A stretch of DNA of 64,000 nucleotides from Typhlomys cinereus (GCA_023101885.1 JALPQD010000142.1:3680121-3744120); one strand, 5' to 3'; numbered from the stretch's first letter, positions 47,912-61,800 are shown. The notes: generated from the sequence alone by a model not told the origin. Numbers and translations: made by a program.

Positions 47912-50900
47912 ATAAAGATTAGCAAAATAGATCATTAGTTTTCACATTTTTTTAATGGTAAGAGGATATAAGTCCACATGGAATAATGTATATGATCATA
48001 TTTTTGAAGAGGAGCATTATTGAAACCTCATGCTAGAAAATCTAACATAGCTTTAAAATAGAAATCATAAAAAAATCCTAATGTAAGAAGAATCAATAAG
48101 GAGTTTATTACAATATAACAATAGCTGGTAAAAGAAGAAAAGAGTTAAGCAAAAATCTCGCTAGGGCCCCTTAGGTAATAGAACTATGCATTCATGAAGT
48201 GAAATAAAATGTATGAACATACATTTGTATTTGAATGTTGATAAACAGTGCAGAAATTGCTTCCAGTCTTAAAAATTTGAATGCCCTAACATTATCATTC
48301 TTACTTGTACTGAAGAAAAATGTGAAATATTTTCATAGAGTGAACTGAACTCATGAAGTTTTCCCATGGCCCACACCCCACCTAAGGATTGACAACTTTT
48401 CTTTTTCACTGCCCACGCTGACCCTGAATAGTTACTGCCACCTTCAAGACAGGCATGCAGACAAATACTTTATTGCCATTAGCTGCTAACTGCAAGCATA
48501 AAAGCACATAAAAGAAAATTCAGGATATCGCCAAGACTTGTTCCTCAGTATGTTTATGTAAGAAGAAGCATCCCCCAAGGAAGAAACCCCTCTTTACTGA
48601 ATGACCTGTCCAAGACATAGGCCCCTGGTCTCCAAGCTGTTTAGTGGCCTGTGTCAAAAAAAATTACTTGTTTCAGTTCAGTTTCTCTCAATTCAGTAAG
48701 CTCAAAGCTTCGCAAAACAAGGTAAAGTTGAAATGATTTCCAATTGTTCTGGACGAGAAAGTGTTGTGTGGTCATCAGCATGTCCTGGACATTGGTAGAA
48801 CAGAGCACTGATCCTCAAATCTTTCTATTGTTCCCATTAATCAAAATTCCAATGAGTAGATTTCTCTTTAAGGAAACTATAGAAGAGATTCATAAAAAGT
48901 GGGATGTTTTTGACTCATGACTTTGAGTTAAGTACCCTGGAGAGATTTCCAGAAGAAAACAACACAGCTGATCCTCCACTTAACTCTAGATAATGTGTGC
49001 TTGATTGCAGGTCAGATTCCAGAAGCCCAGTAATCAGGAAGCTGACAGGTTTTGTGTTCTCTCTTAACTCCCCATGGATGGCTTTTCTGACTGTGGCTGA
49101 TTTAGTCACACATCCTAATATAAGTTTACTGTGTCACAAAGGTAAAAAATCACAAGAATTAGCAATGGAGGATTTCACTTACTCAGCTGCCCGTAGTCAC
49201 CTGTCAGCGCTCTACTCATTCATCGCCTAACCTGTCACATTCGACATAAGCTTCTGAAGAGCTGGGCGAAAGGGGAGGCAGGAGAGGTGGATAAACGTCT
49301 TCATCATCATCTTTAGTAATGTCAGGAGCTTGGGCGCTCACTCTTTTCAGACTTGCCAGTGACAGCATTTCCAGGAGGCTGGAAGCTGCATTCTAAATTG
49401 CTATTTGTGGCACTTGAATTCTGGGCTAGAGTCCTGCCTAAGGCAAGCCGGATTCTGCGTTTGATACCAGTAAACAATATGAGCTCTGTTTGTGTTTGTG
49501 TGGCTGTGCTGGAGCAGAATGAGGGAAGGAAAACTTCAAGTGATAGTTGCCACTGGTGATTAATTTTGCTTTGTTTTTTTTTTCTTATAGATTTAATCGG
49601 CCCACTCTAATTTAAAGTGGTGTTCTTAAGGATCTTTTCATTTGCATAAAAGCAGAGGAGACACTTTCCCTTTGTGCAACAAACAAATGGTTAAGGGACA
49701 TGCTCAAAATCAACCTCACAGGAAAAGATAAATGTGCTATTTTGTGGCCTTTGAAGGTTTATTGACACTCATGTGACAACTAGTCTGTTTGTGAACAGGA
49801 AAGGTGTTTCTGAGGTAGCTGATGGAACAGGACACAGAGCTTAGTCAGAAAGGGACATCATAGGGCCCAGGAAAGTTGCACAGAGGGCTATAAACCCTCT
49901 GTAATTAGGGTACAGAGGCTCCTGAGAACAAATGGGAAATGGTAAGAAACTGCTGGAGGACATGATACAGAGACATATGGAGGTGCTCACAAAAAACTGT
50001 TGAGAGAATTTCAAAGCAGGGTTCAACTCTTACTTCAATACTATTCAGTATTCTCTCACCTCAAACAGAAACCCCAAAACTGATTAGTGAGTCACAGAAG
50101 TTGGCCTTGGGAAGCAAAGAGATACAAAATCTCATGTTTTATTAACTTCGCTGGGGTTTTAGGGTCTAATCTTAGTCATCTCCTAGGTTTCCATTCCAGG
50201 GTGTATGTAAACATTAAAGTAGCAAGATTAGTATATATAAAAACATTTGAGCAACACATGTTTAGAGAAGTTGGCAGCATAGAAGTGAGCAAATTTTGAG
50301 AGTAATTTTAATCCTCCCATGGCAAAACGACAATATGGAAGTAGTGCACTGCTCCTATATAAAGTCTCCCAGTACAATAGCTGTGTGCTTCAGCTGTACA
50401 TTTACAGATATAGATAATAAAAGTTTTGTTGTTATTATGGAGAATGTACTAATCCCCTCATCCCTGATTGCATAAATATTCTTAGAACTTAAAACTCTAA
50501 TGGAAAATTTCAGGACTTTTCTTTTTCTTTTTACTCAGTCGACAGTCAGAGACTGTTCCTGATTACCTGACACACAGTTAAGCAAACCTGAACTCCTCCA
50601 TTGATCTACTGTTCTCTGGGGAGCAAAGCTCTCAGAAGCTCTGATTCAGTATAACAAGGTGAGAGTGAGCCGATACAAACTTCCTTTGAAAGAAAATGTC
50701 AGATGTGGAATAGAAAACCAACAGAAATATTTCTTCTTCCTTTAAAAGATACATAAGACGGAATTTCCTATGGCATGTTCAGAACGCCCATACTTTTAGG
50801 AAATCTAATGAGCAAGTGTACACAGCTGCTAAAACCCAATCAATCCTCTGAAAAAGAGAAATGCAGGTAACTCTAAACTCACAACAATGTTTAGAATTTT

Positions 50901-51202
50901 GAAGGCCACCTTAAGCAATGGGTTCTCTGTTCCAATGAAACAAAACTCTTTCTGTCCTTGAAGCAATAAATAACATTGGCTGGCAGAACCCAATGCAAAA
51001 ATGATACATGAGAAAAAATGAACAACTGTCTTTAATTCTCAAAACGCTATTCTTTTAATACTTTATAACTTTTAAAGTTCATAATAATTCACCTTGCAAG
51101 CTACCTTCATTTAGTCTTAGTCCAAAATATCAGCATACATCCAGCAGACAAAATTGTATTTCCAAAGTCCAGATCATTAATCTCTTAATGGCATTCTATC
51201 AC
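47912..51202. other. Unassigned DNA, including a GC-richer segment at about 48900-49700
   Basis: No repeat family recognised. The part 48900-49700 is less AT-rich, lacks recognisable repeats and has mixed short frames. It includes an octamer-like atttgcat at 49640-49647. It is a candidate conserved non-coding segment by impression only. Confidence 0.35.
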
Positions 51203-51211
51203 ACGTGCACA

Positions 51212-51260
<49 letters not shown>
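51203..51260. repeat. (AC)n microsatellite
   Basis: A clean AC run of more than 20 units preceded by imperfect CA/CG/TA units. Confidence 0.93.
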
Positions 51261-51262
<2 letters not shown>

Positions 51263-52402
51263 ATATACACCTATTCACACATATCAATTGACCATAAATT
51301 ATGAGATTATTATCTGTGAAATCAATGGAAGGTGTATATTAATCTACTCTTTCACTCTCAGCTATGGAATAAAAGTAAATCAAATATCTTCACACAGTTG
51401 CCTGTGTTTCTGCTTGTTTTAACATGATAAATGCTTTGATTTTGAGGACTAAGAATACTTTCTGTGTCTTTTTATGAAACTAGATTTGTAATAAGCTTTA
51501 TAATATAAAACTGTTACTTATATTTAATTTTTTAAGCCTACTAGAGTATGTGGGAATTATCTGAGTCACTTAGTTTATATTTTGAGTATGACAAGCTACA
51601 TGTTTTGTTTTCTTTAATATATGAATTTTGGATGGGTTTTCTTTCCAAAAGCTTAAGGAAAACATAGCAAAGTACTATGAACATTGTGGATATGTCCATT
51701 TTTAGTTATGGGAGAATATTTCACATGCATATAAATATATATATATATATAATTGTTAAAGATAGACGTTGGACTGGGAAAAAGAAATAAGATATACTGA
51801 ATGACAAAGATAGTTTCTATCCTATGCAGAAGATATTATGAAGTATATAAAACAGGAAAGTCCAATATTACTCTATGAAAATTAAGATTATCTTATAAAA
51901 AGGGAGATTTTTGATGAATGCTAGCAAACATAATATATTTAGTATAATACATAAATGGACTCATAAAGAGGATATTTAAATGAGTTATAAATCACAGAAA
52001 CTTTTAAGGAAAGGGAAGAAAGTGCCAAAGCATGTTAAACACAAAGAAATAGGAGAGACAGAAAGAGAAAGAGAGAAAGTAATCAGTAAAATTAACTGCT
52101 ACATCATCAATAAAATAATTGATCATTTATTAACTGAAATTTATTTTGTTCCAATTTTATTTTTTGATAGAAATGAAAATTCTTTTTCATTTTAATTAGA
52201 ATCTGCATAATTTCTTTTTGTTATCATTTTATATTATTAGTCATATAATAAAAGTTAAATAACTTTGATATATATTCTAGCATACATCCTTTTAGTAAAA
52301 AAAGTCCTAAAACAGCATCATATGCATTCATTGGAGAAATACATAGTACATATTTTCAAATTTTAACTAGTTGTAAGTATTTACAACTATATTTTCATTG
52401 TT
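51261..52402. other. Unassigned AT-rich DNA with a short (TA)n run near 51736-51751
   Basis: No gene or repeat family recognised. Confidence 0.4.
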
Positions 52403-52403
52403 T

Positions 52404-52715
52404 GAATGAGTCGTCCCCCACAGACTCATGTGTTTAAATCATTTAAATCCTTAATCGCTAATGTTTGAGAAAGCCATATAACCTTCAGAAGGAAAAACTT
52501 GCTGGAGGAAGGCAGGTCACAGAGGGTAGCCCCACCTTGTTTCTGCCAAGCAGTCTGTTCTTTAAGTTTGTTGCTGGCTTTCTATGCCCCCAGCTTCTGC
52601 CTCCTATTATGCCTTTCTGCCTTAATGGACTATGCATACTCTGGAACCACAAGCAAAATAGATCCCCTCTTTCCCCTTTTAGCTAATTGTATGGGTGCTG
52701 TTTCACAGTAAAAGA
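52404..52715 (+). mobile_element. ORR1-like MaLR LTR relic
   Basis: Landmarks: tgtttgaatgagtcgtcccccacagactcatgtgttt, acttgctggaggaaggcaggtcacag, atgcctttctgccttaatggactatgcatactctgg and ctgtttcacagtaaaagag. Diverged, with no target duplication found. Confidence 0.7.
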
Positions 52716-54556
52716 GAAGATTAAACACAACATAAAAGAAAGAGCTTTAAACTATGCATAACTATCAAGGTAGCTGAAGTTGGATTGGGGATCCCTAGAG
52801 CAAGCTGGTTGACTACAGTAGCCATATTGACAAGCGTTGGGTTGTATTGAGAGAACCTAACTCAAGTACTAGAATGGAAGAATGATGCTGATTCCCAATG
52901 TTGCCCTCAGTCTCCATATGCACATACGCACATTTGTAGGTGCACATGCCCATACAAGTGTACACACACACACACACAAACACACAGTGTTAATGGCAAA
53001 ATTCTGAGGAAGAAGATGGGAGGTGAATATTAGGGGATGAAAACATTCAAGTCCATTATATTTTTATATGAAAGTCAAAATGAAAAAAATGAAATTAAGT
53101 AAAATCTGGAGAGCATGCTTGAAGCAAACCTCTCATTCATTATATTTTATCTCTCTCCATGTGGATTAATAATAAAATGCCCTCTTCTCATCTATTTCAC
53201 ATCATTTGAGTTTTACCAAGGACTTTAAGCTGATCTGCATGGTTCTACTGGAATCTTTAATTTTCTGACACAACAGAAGCAAGTATGTTTTTAAAATTGC
53301 AGATTGAAGGAGGTGGTGTTCAATGATGAAGCCCAAACATATGTGAGCCATTAGTTGTGTATATGTATATGTGTGTGTGTGTCTGTGTGTCTCTTTGTAT
53401 GTGTGTGAAAATGGCATAATGAAGCCAATCATTTCTTACAATGCATATATTCCAATAATTAAAATAAATTAAAAAATATTTAGCATGCCAGACATAATTT
53501 ACAAAGTCCAGCTGGAATTATTGCTGAAGTTTTACTTTCTTAACATCCTTTCTCATTTTCACTGTAGAATGTTGTATCCCCTTAGACTCAGAGCTGTCTT
53601 GTTATTTCAACTTGCAGTTCCATCCTCCTAGTTGCAATCCCTTTTCCACCAGCCCACTCAAACTTCCACCTGTCAATATCCTGTCATGTGTCCTGTCTCA
53701 TTTTTTCCTGTTTTTTTTTTTAACTGAAAGACCATTTCTGAAGTACTTTGACAGGATTGTTACATCTCCAGTCTACTTTGACAACATTTGTTTTATATCA
53801 TTTCCTTTCACTATGGAGCGATTTCTTGCATCATTAAAATGAGAAATATCTCAGACTCATTCTCACCAAAGTGCAAGTAAAAGTACTAAGGATTAGGAGG
53901 TTCTGACCTTCACTTCTACATCATCGGGAGCAGCACATAGCGGAGCTTGATATACCCTAAATTTTACACTTCTATAAGTTGAACTATGCAGTGGCTCAAG
54001 TGAATAGAGAATGTACTAAACCAGCAAACCAGAAAACAGTGCATGGCAAGGTGTGTCCATTAAACATTTACAGTAAATACTGTCTCATACCTGTACATTT
54101 AAGAGAAAGAAACCAAAATCCTTTTTTCAAATAAAGCAGATACCAGTGAAATGTGTTACTTTGAAGAGATGATAAAGGCTGAAATATGGATAGAAGCAAT
54201 AAGGGACTCACTGTGTAGATGGGTGGCAATATGTAGCTTATTAGTAATACCAGAGTAACTCAGAAATCTTCTGAGGCTTGATTTCATGTGATTGTTTCAA
54301 TCTTCAGAAATGAATGCATGCACATGCATATGTGTGGACACATGTGTTTACATGTATGTAGAAACCAGAGGTTAAAGTCAATTATATTAAAAAACTATGC
54401 TCTACCTATACATTGAAGCAGAGTCTCTCTTTGAACTAAGAGCTTGAGCGTATGGCTAGACTATAGTCACCTTGATCTAGGGATCTAATGTCTCCACCTG
54501 CAAAGAACTAGCATTACAACGGCACTGCCATTAGGTGCCAGTGCAGGGACCGAGCT
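52716..54556. other. Unassigned DNA
   Basis: No family recognised. Short CA-rich runs near 52962-52986 and GT-rich runs near 53370-53405. Confidence 0.4.
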
Positions 54557-54768
54557 CTTGTCCCTGTTCTTGCCATACCAACTCTGGTCCCCATGCTTGC
54601 TGCACAAATTCTGGTCCCTGGGCTTGCTACAAAGGCTCTGGTCCCTATGCTTGCTATACAAGCTGTGATCTTCATGATTACTATACAAGCTCCAGTCCTC
54701 ATGATTGCTGTATAAGCTCCTGTCCTCATGATTGCTGTACATATTCTAGTCCTCATGCTATACAAACT
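54557..54768. repeat. 27-bp minisatellite, eight units
   Basis: Eight head-to-tail units of 27 bp (the last is 23 bp) starting at 54557, 54584, 54611, 54638, 54665, 54692, 54719 and 54746. The unit resembles ctggtcctcatgcttgct followed by atacaagct. Because 27 is a multiple of three, frames stay open on both strands as a 9-residue repeat (for example YSNHEDRSL on minus). There is no sign that these are real proteins. Units 5-8 (cctcatgattgct-type) differ as a group from units 2-4 (ccctatgcttgct-type). Confidence 0.93.
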
Positions 54769-55203
54769 CTTTCCCCACTGTATTTCCCCTTGTATTTCAA
54801 ATTTAAATCATAATAATGCACATATTAATTTTACCTGAAATTTCTACTTCTGTCTAATACATTCAACTGAACAAAAGATATATTCAAAAGGTTTTGTTTG
54901 TGGCCCATTATAGTGTATCTCCTCCAACTATTCTTCATTTTCATTTTTTAAGTTTAAAGTTATTGTGGAAAAAAAAATATGTTTCTAGAGCACTTTGAAC
55001 TTTCTACCAAGACAAATAACACAATAATTTTAGAGTGACCATATAGTATGTAAGGTAAAAGTCATCTGTTTTTTTTAATAAGCAGTTTTCAAGCTTTTTT
55101 TTTTTTGCTTTGTGTCCTGTGAACAGTTTATCTGCATAATTTTTATTGATATTATTAATGTCAGAAGAAAACATTGTTTTCAAACAAAAATATATGTCAA
55201 TCC
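54769..55203. other. Unassigned AT-rich DNA
   Basis: No feature recognised. Confidence 0.4.
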
Positions 55204-55216
55204 ATTTTCTTTTTTT

Positions 55217-55495
55217 AAATTTTTTTATTATTATTATTTATTCAACTGTGCGCATGTGCGTGTGTATGTGCGTGCGTGTGTGTATGTCTGTGTAGAACCA
55301 CGGAAGAATTCGTGAACCACCATGGACGCCTCCACCTCCTTCTGCCCCGGGATTCACAGGCTCCGCCCTACCAGGACCAGAAGTGCAGGCCGCCCCCGCT
55401 TCCGCCCTGGCGTCTATACGTGGGATCTGGGATCCGAACTCAAGACCTTCTGCCTGCAAGGCAGAGGCTTAACCCCTGAGCCACCTTTCCAGCCC
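55217..55495 (-). mobile_element. B2-superfamily SINE, short subfamily, minus strand
   Basis: The minus-strand head gggctggaaaggtggctcag starts at 55495. The insert is absent (plus: cctccttctgccccgg) and the terminus is cagttgaataaataataat. Target duplication attttcttttttt at 55204-55216 and 55497-55509. It shares the ggaaagg head variant with the short copy at 31849. Confidence 0.92.
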
Positions 55496-55510
55496 GATTT
55501 TCTTTTTTTT

Positions 55511-55875
55511 ACATTTTTTTATTATTTGCTATTTTCTTCCTAACATCTTCTTAAATATTGTAACACAATAAATATTTCTTTCTGGGCTCTTACAAGACAA
55601 TTTAATTCAAATATTTGCCGAAGCGCAACTCAAAGTAGTTAAACATCTCAAGCACACTACATACAAAGAAACTGATAATTTATGCTGAATAGCAATTCCT
55701 GAAGTAACATTTTTGTAACAGAAGAGAGTTTGGTATAAATATTACTGTGGGGTTCAGACAATGAGGAGGAATAAGAAAGAATTTGGTTCAGTTTCCTGTT
55801 TTCTTCTTAAAGATCAGTCAAATTACTAGCCAATTCATGCATTATGATTTCAGGTTACTGTACAGAAATCACAGA
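55511..55875. other. Unassigned AT-rich DNA
   Basis: No feature recognised between the two SINEs. Confidence 0.4.
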
Positions 55876-55888
55876 GAGAGCTATTATT

Positions 55889-56200
55889 ATATTTTAATTT
55901 TTTTATTTATTCAATTGTGTGTGTATGCGTGTGTGGGCATGTGTGTATGTGTGTGTGTGTGTGTGCGTGTGTGTGTGCGTGTGTGTGTAGAACCACGGGC
56001 AAATTCGGGAACTACTATGGACTGCCTCCACCTCCTCCTTGTTTACTCTGCCCCGGGATTCACAGACTCCACCTTATCAGGACCAGAACCGTAGGCCGCC
56101 CCCGCTTCTGCCCAGCGTCTATACGTGGGGTCTAGGATCCGAACTCAGGACCTTCCGCCTGCAAGGCAGAGGCTTAACCCCTGAGCTACCTCTCCAGCCC
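55889..56200 (-). mobile_element. B2-superfamily SINE, long subfamily, minus strand
   Basis: The minus-strand head gggctggagaggtagctcag starts at 56200. The insert is present (plus: ccttgtttactctgcccc), followed by a long GT/GC-rich tract and the cacaattgaataaat terminus. A perfect 13-bp target duplication, gagagctattatt, is at 55876-55888 and 56202-56214. Confidence 0.93.
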
Positions 56201-56214
56201 TGAGAGCTATTATT

Positions 56215-57861
56215 TTAGACTATTGCCCAAGTAGTTTATTGAGATGGAAGAAAATCTAGTGCTACATTGGAAATTAAATATCTGAAAATATTTATATTCT
56301 ATGTCGACTAAGACCTAAATCTTAGATTTAATCCAGATATGGTTTTTGTATCATTACAGCTATCCAAATGACAATTATTTAAGACCACTATAAAATATAA
56401 AAGCAAAATTAACATATAATAGTTGATGTAGGCAGCATTGATGTTTGCAAATAGAGAAATCCTAAAGCTAATATTTCAAAGATTCATATCACATCCTAAG
56501 TGGAGAAACCTGACATACTCAGTAAGGTTTTTTTGTCTTTTCCTCCCTGAATATATCCTGCGAGGCTTGGATCATATGACTTCTTCAGTATTGTTTCTTC
56601 CTATATCCAAAAGGAATCAAGAGTGCCAAGAGTAAATTTGTTTTCAATTATGGCAGCAGAGAAATTCTGAATAGAACCTCATATTACAGTTAAGGCTAGT
56701 TTCTTCGGATTCAGCAAAACAAAAGAGAATAAAACTCAATAGCCCAAACCTGTAGCAATAACGACATTAGAAACACATTAACATTCAAAAGAAATCATTT
56801 GGAATTAACACACTGTGCTATGCATTACTTGGTTAAAGATCCATTTTGTTGTACTCACTGTCGCTAAATCTAATTACCAGCATGTGGAAAATAACTTGAT
56901 TGCAAAATCTGTTAAAATGAGATCGGTACATAACAACATAAAGTCTATCACTATCACTATTAAAAATGGATATGAGGATCAATCTCAGAGAATAAATACT
57001 ATGGAACAATGGACATTTTACTCTAAAAACCAGAAAAGTTAGGATGTAAACATAATTAGCAACATAAAATTAATTACACAAAATGTTATGTCATCAGGAT
57101 ATATGTATAAACATGTATGATGACATAGTTGCATATATGTATGTATATGTGTATGATGATAAGTATGAACAATAACACATGAAGCATCTTGTCAGTATCC
57201 TTCCAATTAAATGGGAAGGTATTGTGTCTTAAAAATGTTTGAATGCTTAACTATAAAAACTTCATCACCAGGATGCCATTTTTTGCATGCGCTTTAATAG
57301 TGGCATAAAATATTTAATTGTTCTTTAAAGATAACATTTGAAACAAAACATGTTACTTCAAAAACATGTCCTATGAATGAAAGAGATCAATAAAACAAAC
57401 AATAGCATACATTAAATATGTATCTAAATGTATCAGATGTATAGCAATAATTTTTTTCTGTTCTATTTATATTTTAAATTCAGAAAAGCTTATCTAAAGG
57501 AATATTTATGCTCTATATGTGCAAATTTCTTCTGAGTCTTTAATGAACCTTAATTTATTTACCATGAATGAGATGATATACATAGCATTCATGTTTTAAA
57601 AAATTACAGTACTTCTGAAAGTGAATGGATGTCATCATTGCATAATTACTTTTCCAGAGAAGCAACTTTATTGTTCACCTGACTCAATTCTTCTATCATA
57701 GAGGTCATACAGGTGTCTTAACTTTCTGAAGAAAATGCAAGCTGTGTAGAATTGAGAATTTTTCTATTTTGGGACTGAGAGGTAATTGATAAGGGTATCT
57801 GACAAACTCATGTACATGTAATTGTAGGCATTTACAAAATTTTTTCAGTAGGTTTTAATTA
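56215..57861. other. Unassigned AT-rich DNA
   Basis: No gene or repeat family recognised. Short frames only. Confidence 0.4.
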
Positions 57862-58885
57862 ATAATGATGAATCTTTTTCCCCCAATCATACAAGCTCAA
57901 TAGGTACTCCGATCCTCTCCTTCCCTCCAACCCTCCCCAGTGCCCCCTTGCCCTCTTCCCCTCTTTTCTCTTTCCTTTCAATGCCCTCCCTCCCCTTCTT
58001 CCACTGCCTCCCCTTTTCCCCCTCCTGGAGCATTCTTTTGAGTAAATGCCAAACTTCTGAGTCTTAGACCCTAGTGAGGTGTAAGGACTCAGTGGCATAT
58101 CCCAGAGCCCTTTCTTGGGCTCCCTGTTAGTATAGGAACACTATTATGACTGTTAATCTCTTGCCACTAAGGATCCTACTGCCTCTGATCCATGCTAGAT
58201 TTTGGGGGGTCATTGACATATCAGTCATTGTGCAGGTCATGCAAAGTCTGACTATGGCTATTGTAGCCCTAACTTGTGCAGAGTATCTTGCATATCAATA
58301 GTCCTCCCTATCTTTAGGCTCTTACAATCTTTTCACTCCCTCTTCCCTCTTCTGCAGGTTTCCCTGAGCTTAGGATGGGGAGATATTTGGCTGGTTTGGT
58401 TCCAGGTGATTAATGCAGGGTTTTTGATGTTCTGAATTATGGTTTGTTGTTGTTTTCAGTTTTGCTTTGCCTGCACCACCCTTGGCTCCATACTGCTTGA
58501 CATTGAAGGTGACCTCCTAACCAATGATAAAAGGTTGTTTAAATGAAGGGGAAGACTCAAAGGAAGATGGAATAGAAATTGGAGGGAAGGGGGTCAGTGT
58601 CCCATTTGCAGAATGGTTACCATCTATCTGCCAGTCCCTATAAATCCCCTGATTGGTGAAATTAAACCTCTTCAGTCACAAGTGACCAGGAAGGGAAGCG
58701 AGAATGAGCTTCACTAGGTGTCTTGGTACTTACATTCAATACTTGATGGTGACCTATTTTCTCTACTGAAGCCTGATCCCCTATCTCCTTTTTTTTGGCA
58801 GGGTCCTCCTTCCACTTCCCTCCTGTTTTAAATCTTGTTGCTACTTTAGGTATTACAGAGATTTATCTGTGAATATGTCATTAAG
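57862..58885 (-). mobile_element. L1 3' UTR of the long L1, minus strand
   Basis: Plus-strand pyrimidine tract at about 57905-58025 (the reversed polypurine tract), then landmarks collinear with the copies at 40.3-41.1 kb and 46.1-47.1 kb, such as ggcatatcccagagccctttc, ttgtgcaggtcatgcaaagtc and ctatctgccagtccctata. It is more diverged than those copies, so this is an older member. The 3' A-tail is eroded and no target duplication can be read. Confidence 0.82.
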
Positions 58886-61800
58886 TGGGTTTAGTGTTAG
58901 GATCCACATATTAGGGAATACATACAGTGTCTAATTTTCTGTGTCTGGTATACTTCACTCAATATAATTTTTTCTAATTCCATTAATTTTCTAATTTCAT
59001 TAATTCATCCTTTTCATGGCTGAGTAGTATTCCATTGCCTATATGTACCATATTTTCCTTATCCACTTATCAACTGTTGGGCATTTGGGGTGATTCCATG
59101 ACTTTGCTATTGTAAATAGTGTTACTATGAATATGAATCTGCTTGTGCCACTATAGTGAATTTTTGATTTATGGGGGATTATTCCCAGAAGTGGTATAGC
59201 ACGGTCATATAGCATTTCAATCTTTAACTTTTTTAGAAATTGCCAAACTGATCACCAGAATGGTTGTATAAGCCTGCATTCCCACCAGCAATGTATGAGA
59301 GTTGCCTTCTCTCCACATTCTCTCCAGCATTTGGTGTTGTTAGTATTGTGGATTTTTGCCATCCTGACCAGGGTGAGATGATATCTCAGGGAAGCTTTGA
59401 TTTGCATTTCCCTGATGGCTAAGGATGTGGAGCATTTTTAAAGATATTTGTTAGACATTACAATCTCATCTCTGGAAAAATTTCTTTTTGAGTTCTCAGG
59501 CCCATTTTTAAATTGGGCCATTTATCTCTTTGGTGTTTAATTTTTTTAAGTTCTTTGTGGATTCTGGATAATAGAGCTCTATCAGATATATGGTTCATAA
59601 AGATTTTTCTCCCATTCTGTGGGTTGTCTTTTGCTTGGTTTACAATCTCTCTATCTGAAAAAAAAGCTTTTTGATTTCCATTTGTTGAGTGTTGGTCCTA
59701 GTGACTATGCTATTGGATTCCTAGCCCAATTCCTCGAGGAGTTCCCTATCCTTTTGACTAGGGTTTTTATTTCTCTGGTCTAATATTAAGGTCCTTGATC
59801 CATTTGGAGTTAACTTTTATGCATGATGACAAGTACAGGTCCAGTTTTAATTTTCTGTATATGGACATCCAGTTTTGCCAGCACCATTTGTTGAAGATGC
59901 TGGGTTTTTGTCCATTAAAATTTTTGGTCTCCTTTGTCAAAGATCAAATGGCTGTAATTGTGTGGGCTTATATTTGGGTCTTCAACGCTTATCCACTGAT
60001 CTACATGGTGATTTTGGAGCCAGTACCAGGCTGCTTTAATTACTATAGATACTTCCAACAGTGTTTTTGGTACTTAGGATTGTTTTTGCTATCCTGGGCC
60101 TTTTGTGTTTCCATATGAATTTTGAGATTGTTTGGTCAATTTGTTTAAAGAAGTGCTTGGGGATTTTGATTGGTATAACATTGAATCTGTGTATCGCTTT
60201 TGGTAAGATGGTCATTTTTATGATATTGATTCTGCCAATCCAGGAACATGGGAGGTCTCTCCACCTTCTGGTGTCTTCTGGAATTTCTTTCTTTAGGGTT
60301 TTAAAGTTTTCATTATACAAGTCTCTCACTTCTTTGGTTAGGTTTTTACCAAGGAATTTCATTTTTTAGAGGCTATAGTAAATGGGATTATTTCTCTTAG
60401 GACTTTTTCACTTTTTTCATCATTGATTTTTGGATGTTTATTTTGAAACCTGCAACCTGCTAAACATATGTATTAGTTCCAGAAGTTTCATGGTGAAGTT
60501 TTTAGGATCACTCTGTATATGATCATGTCATCTGCAAATAGAGATATTTTGATTTCTTCCTTGTGGATATGAATTCCTTTTATTGCCCACTCTTGTCTTA
60601 TGGCTTCAGCTAAGACTTCAAGTACAATATTGAATAGAAGTGGTGAGAGTGGACAGCCTTGTCTAATTCCTGATAGAAGCGGGAATGCTTCAAGTTTTTC
60701 CCCATTGTGTATAATCTTTGCTGTTGGCTTGTTGTATATAGCTTTATTGTGTTGATAAAGGTTCCTTCCATTCCAAGTGTCTCTAAGGTTCTGATCATAA
60801 AAGGATGTTGGATATTGTTAAAAGCTTTTTCTGCATCTATTGACAGTATCATGTGTTCTTGGACTTTGGATTGGTGTATATGATGAATTATATTTATTGA
60901 TTTGGGTATGTTGAACCAACCTTGTGTGCCTGGGATAAAGCCTACTTGATCCCCATGAATGATCTTTTTGATATGATTTTAATCTCCTTTGCTAAGAATT
61001 TGTTGAGAATCTTTGCATCTGTGTTCATCAAAGAGATTGGCCTATAGTTTTCTTTTTTAAATGTATCTTTATTAGGTTTTGGGATTAGTATGATATTAGC
61101 TTCATAGAATTTTGAAGTGTTCCTTCCTTCACAATTTGATGGAAAAGTTTAAGGAGTATTGGTTTTAGTTGTTCCTTAAATGTCTAGTAGAATTCTGTGC
61201 TAAAACCATCTGGCCCAGGACATTTCTTTGTGGGAAGATTTGAGATTACTTCCTTGATTTCCTCATATATTACAGGACTATTTACATAATTCAAAACTTC
61301 CTGATTCAATTTAGATAAGTTGTGCTTACTCAGGAATTCATCCATTTCTTTTATCAAATTTCATAGACTATAAGTTCTTGAAATATGACCTTAAAATTCT
61401 CTGAATTTCTTGGGTATCAGTTATGATATTCCATTTTCATTTCTAATTTTGTTAATTTGGATTTTCTTTCTCTTGATTTTGGTTAATTTAAGCCGAGGGT
61501 CTAACAATCTTATTGATTTTTTTTTCAAAGAACCAGCTTTTTGACTGGTTGATTCTTTGTATCATTTTCCTTATCTCAGTATTGGATATTTCTTCCCTGA
61601 TTTTGCTAATCCCTCTTCTACTGCTTTTGAAATTCTAGTCCTCTTGTGTATCTAAAGCTTTAAGCTGTATTGTTATTTACTTGTAATGTTTCTATTTTTT
61701 TAAGTAGGCATTAAGAGCTATAAACTTACCTCCTAGGACAGCTTTCATTGTGTCCCAGAGATTTTGATATGTTGCATTTTTGTTATTCAGTTCTAATATT

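Noticed and set aside
53926..53970. U6 snRNA-like motif (gcagcacatag... near catcggg)
   Set aside because: Only about 10 bases match U6. The downstream conserved part (the gatacagagaagattagc region) is absent.
54485..54813. Repeat proteins of about 85-92 residues on both strands
   Set aside because: Consequence of a 27-bp minisatellite whose period is a multiple of three.
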